Assembly: GCA_016720595.1 (NCBI GenBank)
Contig: JADKKI010000021.1
Coordinates: forward strand, 124,001-188,000
DNA: 64,000 nt
Direction of reading: 5' to 3'
Source of the DNA: Myxococcales bacterium
GTDB taxonomy: Bacteria > Myxococcota_A > Polyangia > Haliangiales > Haliangiaceae
Under the pieces are notes generated by a model, which was not told the DNA's origin, searched no databases, and was given only the letters and a program-made list of their open reading frames with translations. A program made the position numbers and the translations under genes. Positions 62,200 to 64,000 of the stretch are shown one piece after another (positions within the stretch are counted from its first letter, which is position 1; each line of letters begins with the position of its first letter).

Positions 62200-63156
62200 A
62201 TGAGCTCGTCTGGTCTGGAGATCGCCGTCCTCGTGCCCTGCTTCAACGAAGAGGCCGCGATCAAGAAGGTCGTCGAGGACTTCCGAGCGGCGCTGCCGAC
62301 CGCCACGGTCTACGTCTACGACAACAACTCCACCGATCGAACCTCCGAGGTGGCCGCGGCCGCCGGCGCCGAGGTCCGCAAGGAGAGCCGCCGCGGCAAG
62401 GGCAACGTCGTGCGCCGGATGTTCAACGACATCGAGGCCGACATCTACGTGATGGTCGATGGCGATGACACCTACGACGCCGCTCGCGCGCCGGAGCTCG
62501 TCGATCGCCTGGTCGCCGAGAACCTCGACATGGTGGTGGGCCGCCGGATCGAGACCCACCAGGCCGCGTACCGCGCGGGCCACCGCCTCGGCAACGCCGT
62601 GCTCACCGGCCTCGTGCGCTGGCTGTTCGCCGCGAACATCGTCGACATGCTCTCCGGCTACCGCGTGTTCTCGCGCCGGTTCGTGAAGAGCTTCCCGTCG
62701 TTCTCGCGCGAGTTCGAGATCGAGACCGAGCTGACCGTCCACGCGATGCAGATGAAGATGCCCGTGGACGAGGTGGACACCAACTACAAGGAGCGTCCGC
62801 CCGGCTCGACGAGCAAGCTGCGCACGTTCCGCGATGGCTGGCGGATCCTCCTCACGATCACGAACCTCATGCGCAACGAGCGCCCGCTCCTGTTCTTCTC
62901 GCTGATCGGCCTCGCGCTGACCGCGACGGCAGTGATCCTCGGCGTGCCCGTGATCTCGACCTACGCGAACACCGGCCTCGTGCCGCGGTTCCCCACGGCG
63001 ATCCTGTGCACGGGCCTGATCCTGATGGCGTTCATCTCCGTCGCCACCGGCCTCATCCTCGATCTGGTCTCGCACGTACGGCGCGAGGCCAAGCGGCTCG
63101 CGTACCTCGAGTACCCGTCGCCCCGCGCGACCAAGCGCGCGCGCCCCGCTCAGTAG
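62200..63156 (+). CDS. Family-2 glycosyltransferase with C-terminal membrane segments
   Basis: 318 residues. GT-A domain (about 1-220) with AVLVPCFNEEAAIKKVV, VYDNNSTDRTSEVA, DGDDTYDAARAPELV and MLSGYRVFSRRFVKSF, then two membrane segments (about 235-300) before a basic tail. The DGDDTY and GYRxFS patterns are usual for dolichyl/polyprenyl-phosphate mannose synthase relatives and for glycosyltransferases of surface polymers. Convergent with the amidotransferase, stops seven bases apart in overlap. Confidence 0.8.
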   Translation: MSSSGLEIAVLVPCFNEEAAIKKVVEDFRAALPTATVYVYDNNSTDRTSEVAAAAGAEVRKESRRGKGNVVRRMFNDIEADIYVMVDGDDTYDAARAPELVDRLVAENLDMVVGRRIETHQAAYRAGHRLGNAVLTGLVRWLFAANIVDMLSGYRVFSRRFVKSFPSFSREFEIETELTVHAMQMKMPVDEVDTNYKERPPGSTSKLRTFRDGWRILLTITNLMRNERPLLFFSLIGLALTATAVILGVPVISTYANTGLVPRFPTAILCTGLILMAFISVATGLILDLVSHVRREAKRLAYLEYPSPRATKRARPAQ

Positions 63157-64000
63157 AGCTTGGGCGCGGCGTTGATGATCTGCAGCGCCTCTTCGGCCGA
63201 GAAGCCGACGAGCTGCGCGTACTCACGGATCGACGGCCACCGCGGCTTCGAGTACTCGATGCCGCGGCGCAGCGCCTCGTCGCGATCGATGTACTTCTCG
63301 CGCACCATGTTCGAGAGCATCGCCTCGTCCTCGGTGAAGCCGGCCATCGTGCCGTAGATGTAGTTGTAGAACGCGGCGGTGCCGTCGCCGATCCGCCAGG
63401 TGGTCTGCGTGTCGGTGGCGATCTCCCAATCGTACTCGCGGCGGATCGTGCCGACGATCGTGTCCTCGGACCACGGCAGGTAGTGGAACAGGTAGAGGAA
63501 GTCGTCCTTGACCACGAACGTCTGCCAGAACGCGTTCGCGGTGTCGAGCAGCGACTCGTTGATGTACGCCGGGTTCTTCAGGTAGTTCTTCGCGTAGTAC
63601 CAGAGCATCGCCGCCTTGTTGCGCGTCGACATCTTGGTCAGGACCATGTTGTCGTCGTCCTGGCGGAACCCCATGAGGCCGGTCTTGTACGGCGCCTCTT
63701 CGATCAGGTTGCCGGTGCAGAAGATCACGAGCTTGATGCCCGTCTCTTTGCGGAGCTGACGCGCGTGCGCGTAGAACTCCTTGTCGCCGGCCATCAGCAG
63801 CGTGACCATGCCGAGCTCGGGCTTCTTGAGCCACGCCTCGACGTTCTTGCGCACGTACCGCCGCTTCGCCGCGATGTCCGCCGAGCGGATGATGTGCTCG
63901 ACGCCGAGCGCGCCGCACAGCCGCGCCTGATTGCGGCGAGCCAGATCGGTGACCATGCCCCAGTCGTACGTGAACGCGACCGGGTTCATCCCGAGCACCT
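63150..64000 (-). CDS. N-acetyl sugar amidotransferase, C-terminal part, cut by the window edge
   Basis: The visible 283 or so residues run from within the domain to the stop at 63150. KEFYAHARQLRKETGIKLV, NAFWQTFVVKDDFLYLF and GFTEDEAMLSNMVREKYIDRDEA match the WbpG-like N-acetyl sugar amidotransferases that make amidino sugars for surface polysaccharides. The ATP-pyrophosphatase motif SGGxDS expected nearer the N-terminus is beyond the window, so activity cannot be judged. The first in-frame Met in view (63998) is internal, not the start. Confidence 0.75.
   Translation of the reverse strand, partial: VLGMNPVAFTYDWGMVTDLARRNQARLCGALGVEHIIRSADIAAKRRYVRKNVEAWLKKPELGMVTLLMAGDKEFYAHARQLRKETGIKLVIFCTGNLIEEAPYKTGLMGFRQDDDNMVLTKMSTRNKAAMLWYYAKNYLKNPAYINESLLDTANAFWQTFVVKDDFLYLFHYLPWSEDTIVGTIRREYDWEIATDTQTTWRIGDGTAAFYNYIYGTMAGFTEDEAMLSNMVREKYIDRDEALRRGIEYSKPRWPSIREYAQLVGFSAEEALQIINAAPKLY

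Overview
This window is a GC-rich chromosome segment packed with genes on both strands. It most likely comes from a myxobacterium-like member of Myxococcota, perhaps a Kofleriaceae or Haliangiaceae relative. That is inferred from gene content only: a lipoprotein with 29 Myxococcus-type Cys-rich (DUF4215-like) repeats, Ser/Thr kinases (one fused to a STAND-type ATPase), TPR/PEGA proteins, FHA, many LxxC lipoproteins and zinc-ribbon proteins of unknown role. I found no rRNA, tRNA, CRISPR array, transposase or phage gene, so this reads as ordinary chromosome.

Layout. 1-2.5 kb: a processive family-2 glycosyltransferase plus an HlyD-like membrane protein, a likely exopolysaccharide pair. 2.7-10.7 kb: a tight row of kinase-ATPase, TPR/PEGA protein and the giant Cys-rich lipoprotein. 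10.7-16.3 kb: SDR oxidoreductase, lipoprotein, DUF2914 protein, a divergent MocR regulator/EamA exporter pair, and a TPR lipoprotein. 16.3-20.9 kb: an assimilatory sulfate-reduction operon (APS reductase, APS kinase, siroheme genes, siroheme sulfite reductase) behind a repeated operator-like motif. 21-37 kb: transporters (MFS, OPT), an FHA-arrestin fusion, a lipoprotein with a ~500-residue charged helix, an outer-membrane barrel protein, L,D-transpeptidase, small lipoproteins and a pectinacetylesterase-like lipoprotein. 37-39 kb: a Gly-rich RRM protein and an ECF sigma/anti-sigma pair. 39.8-47.6 kb: a five-gene minus-strand run (Omp85 protein, amidohydrolase lipoprotein, zinc-ribbon tail-anchored protein, receiver-PilZ-STAS-zinc-ribbon fusion, membrane protein). 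47.7-56 kb: YbjN-like protein, VOC protein with a histone-like tail, GST, zinc-ribbon lipoprotein, a second Ser/Thr kinase with a Cys-rich exterior, a sigma factor/lipoprotein pair, an Ig-like lipoprotein and adenosine deaminase. 56-64 kb: surface polysaccharide genes (two related multi-spanning membrane proteins around a GtrB-type glycosyltransferase, a Wzx-like flippase, another GT2, and part of an N-acetyl sugar amidotransferase).

Two features cut across the window. First, at least thirteen genes have a TANNNT hexamer ending 6-8 bases before the start codon; most of these have no Shine-Dalgarno sequence. This points to widespread leaderless transcription. Second, four otherwise healthy genes carry five single-base frameshifts (Cys-rich lipoprotein x2, cysC, second kinase, one membrane glycosyltransferase). 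In each gene, undoing the shift gives one full-length protein, so either the sequence contains indel errors or these genes were recently broken.
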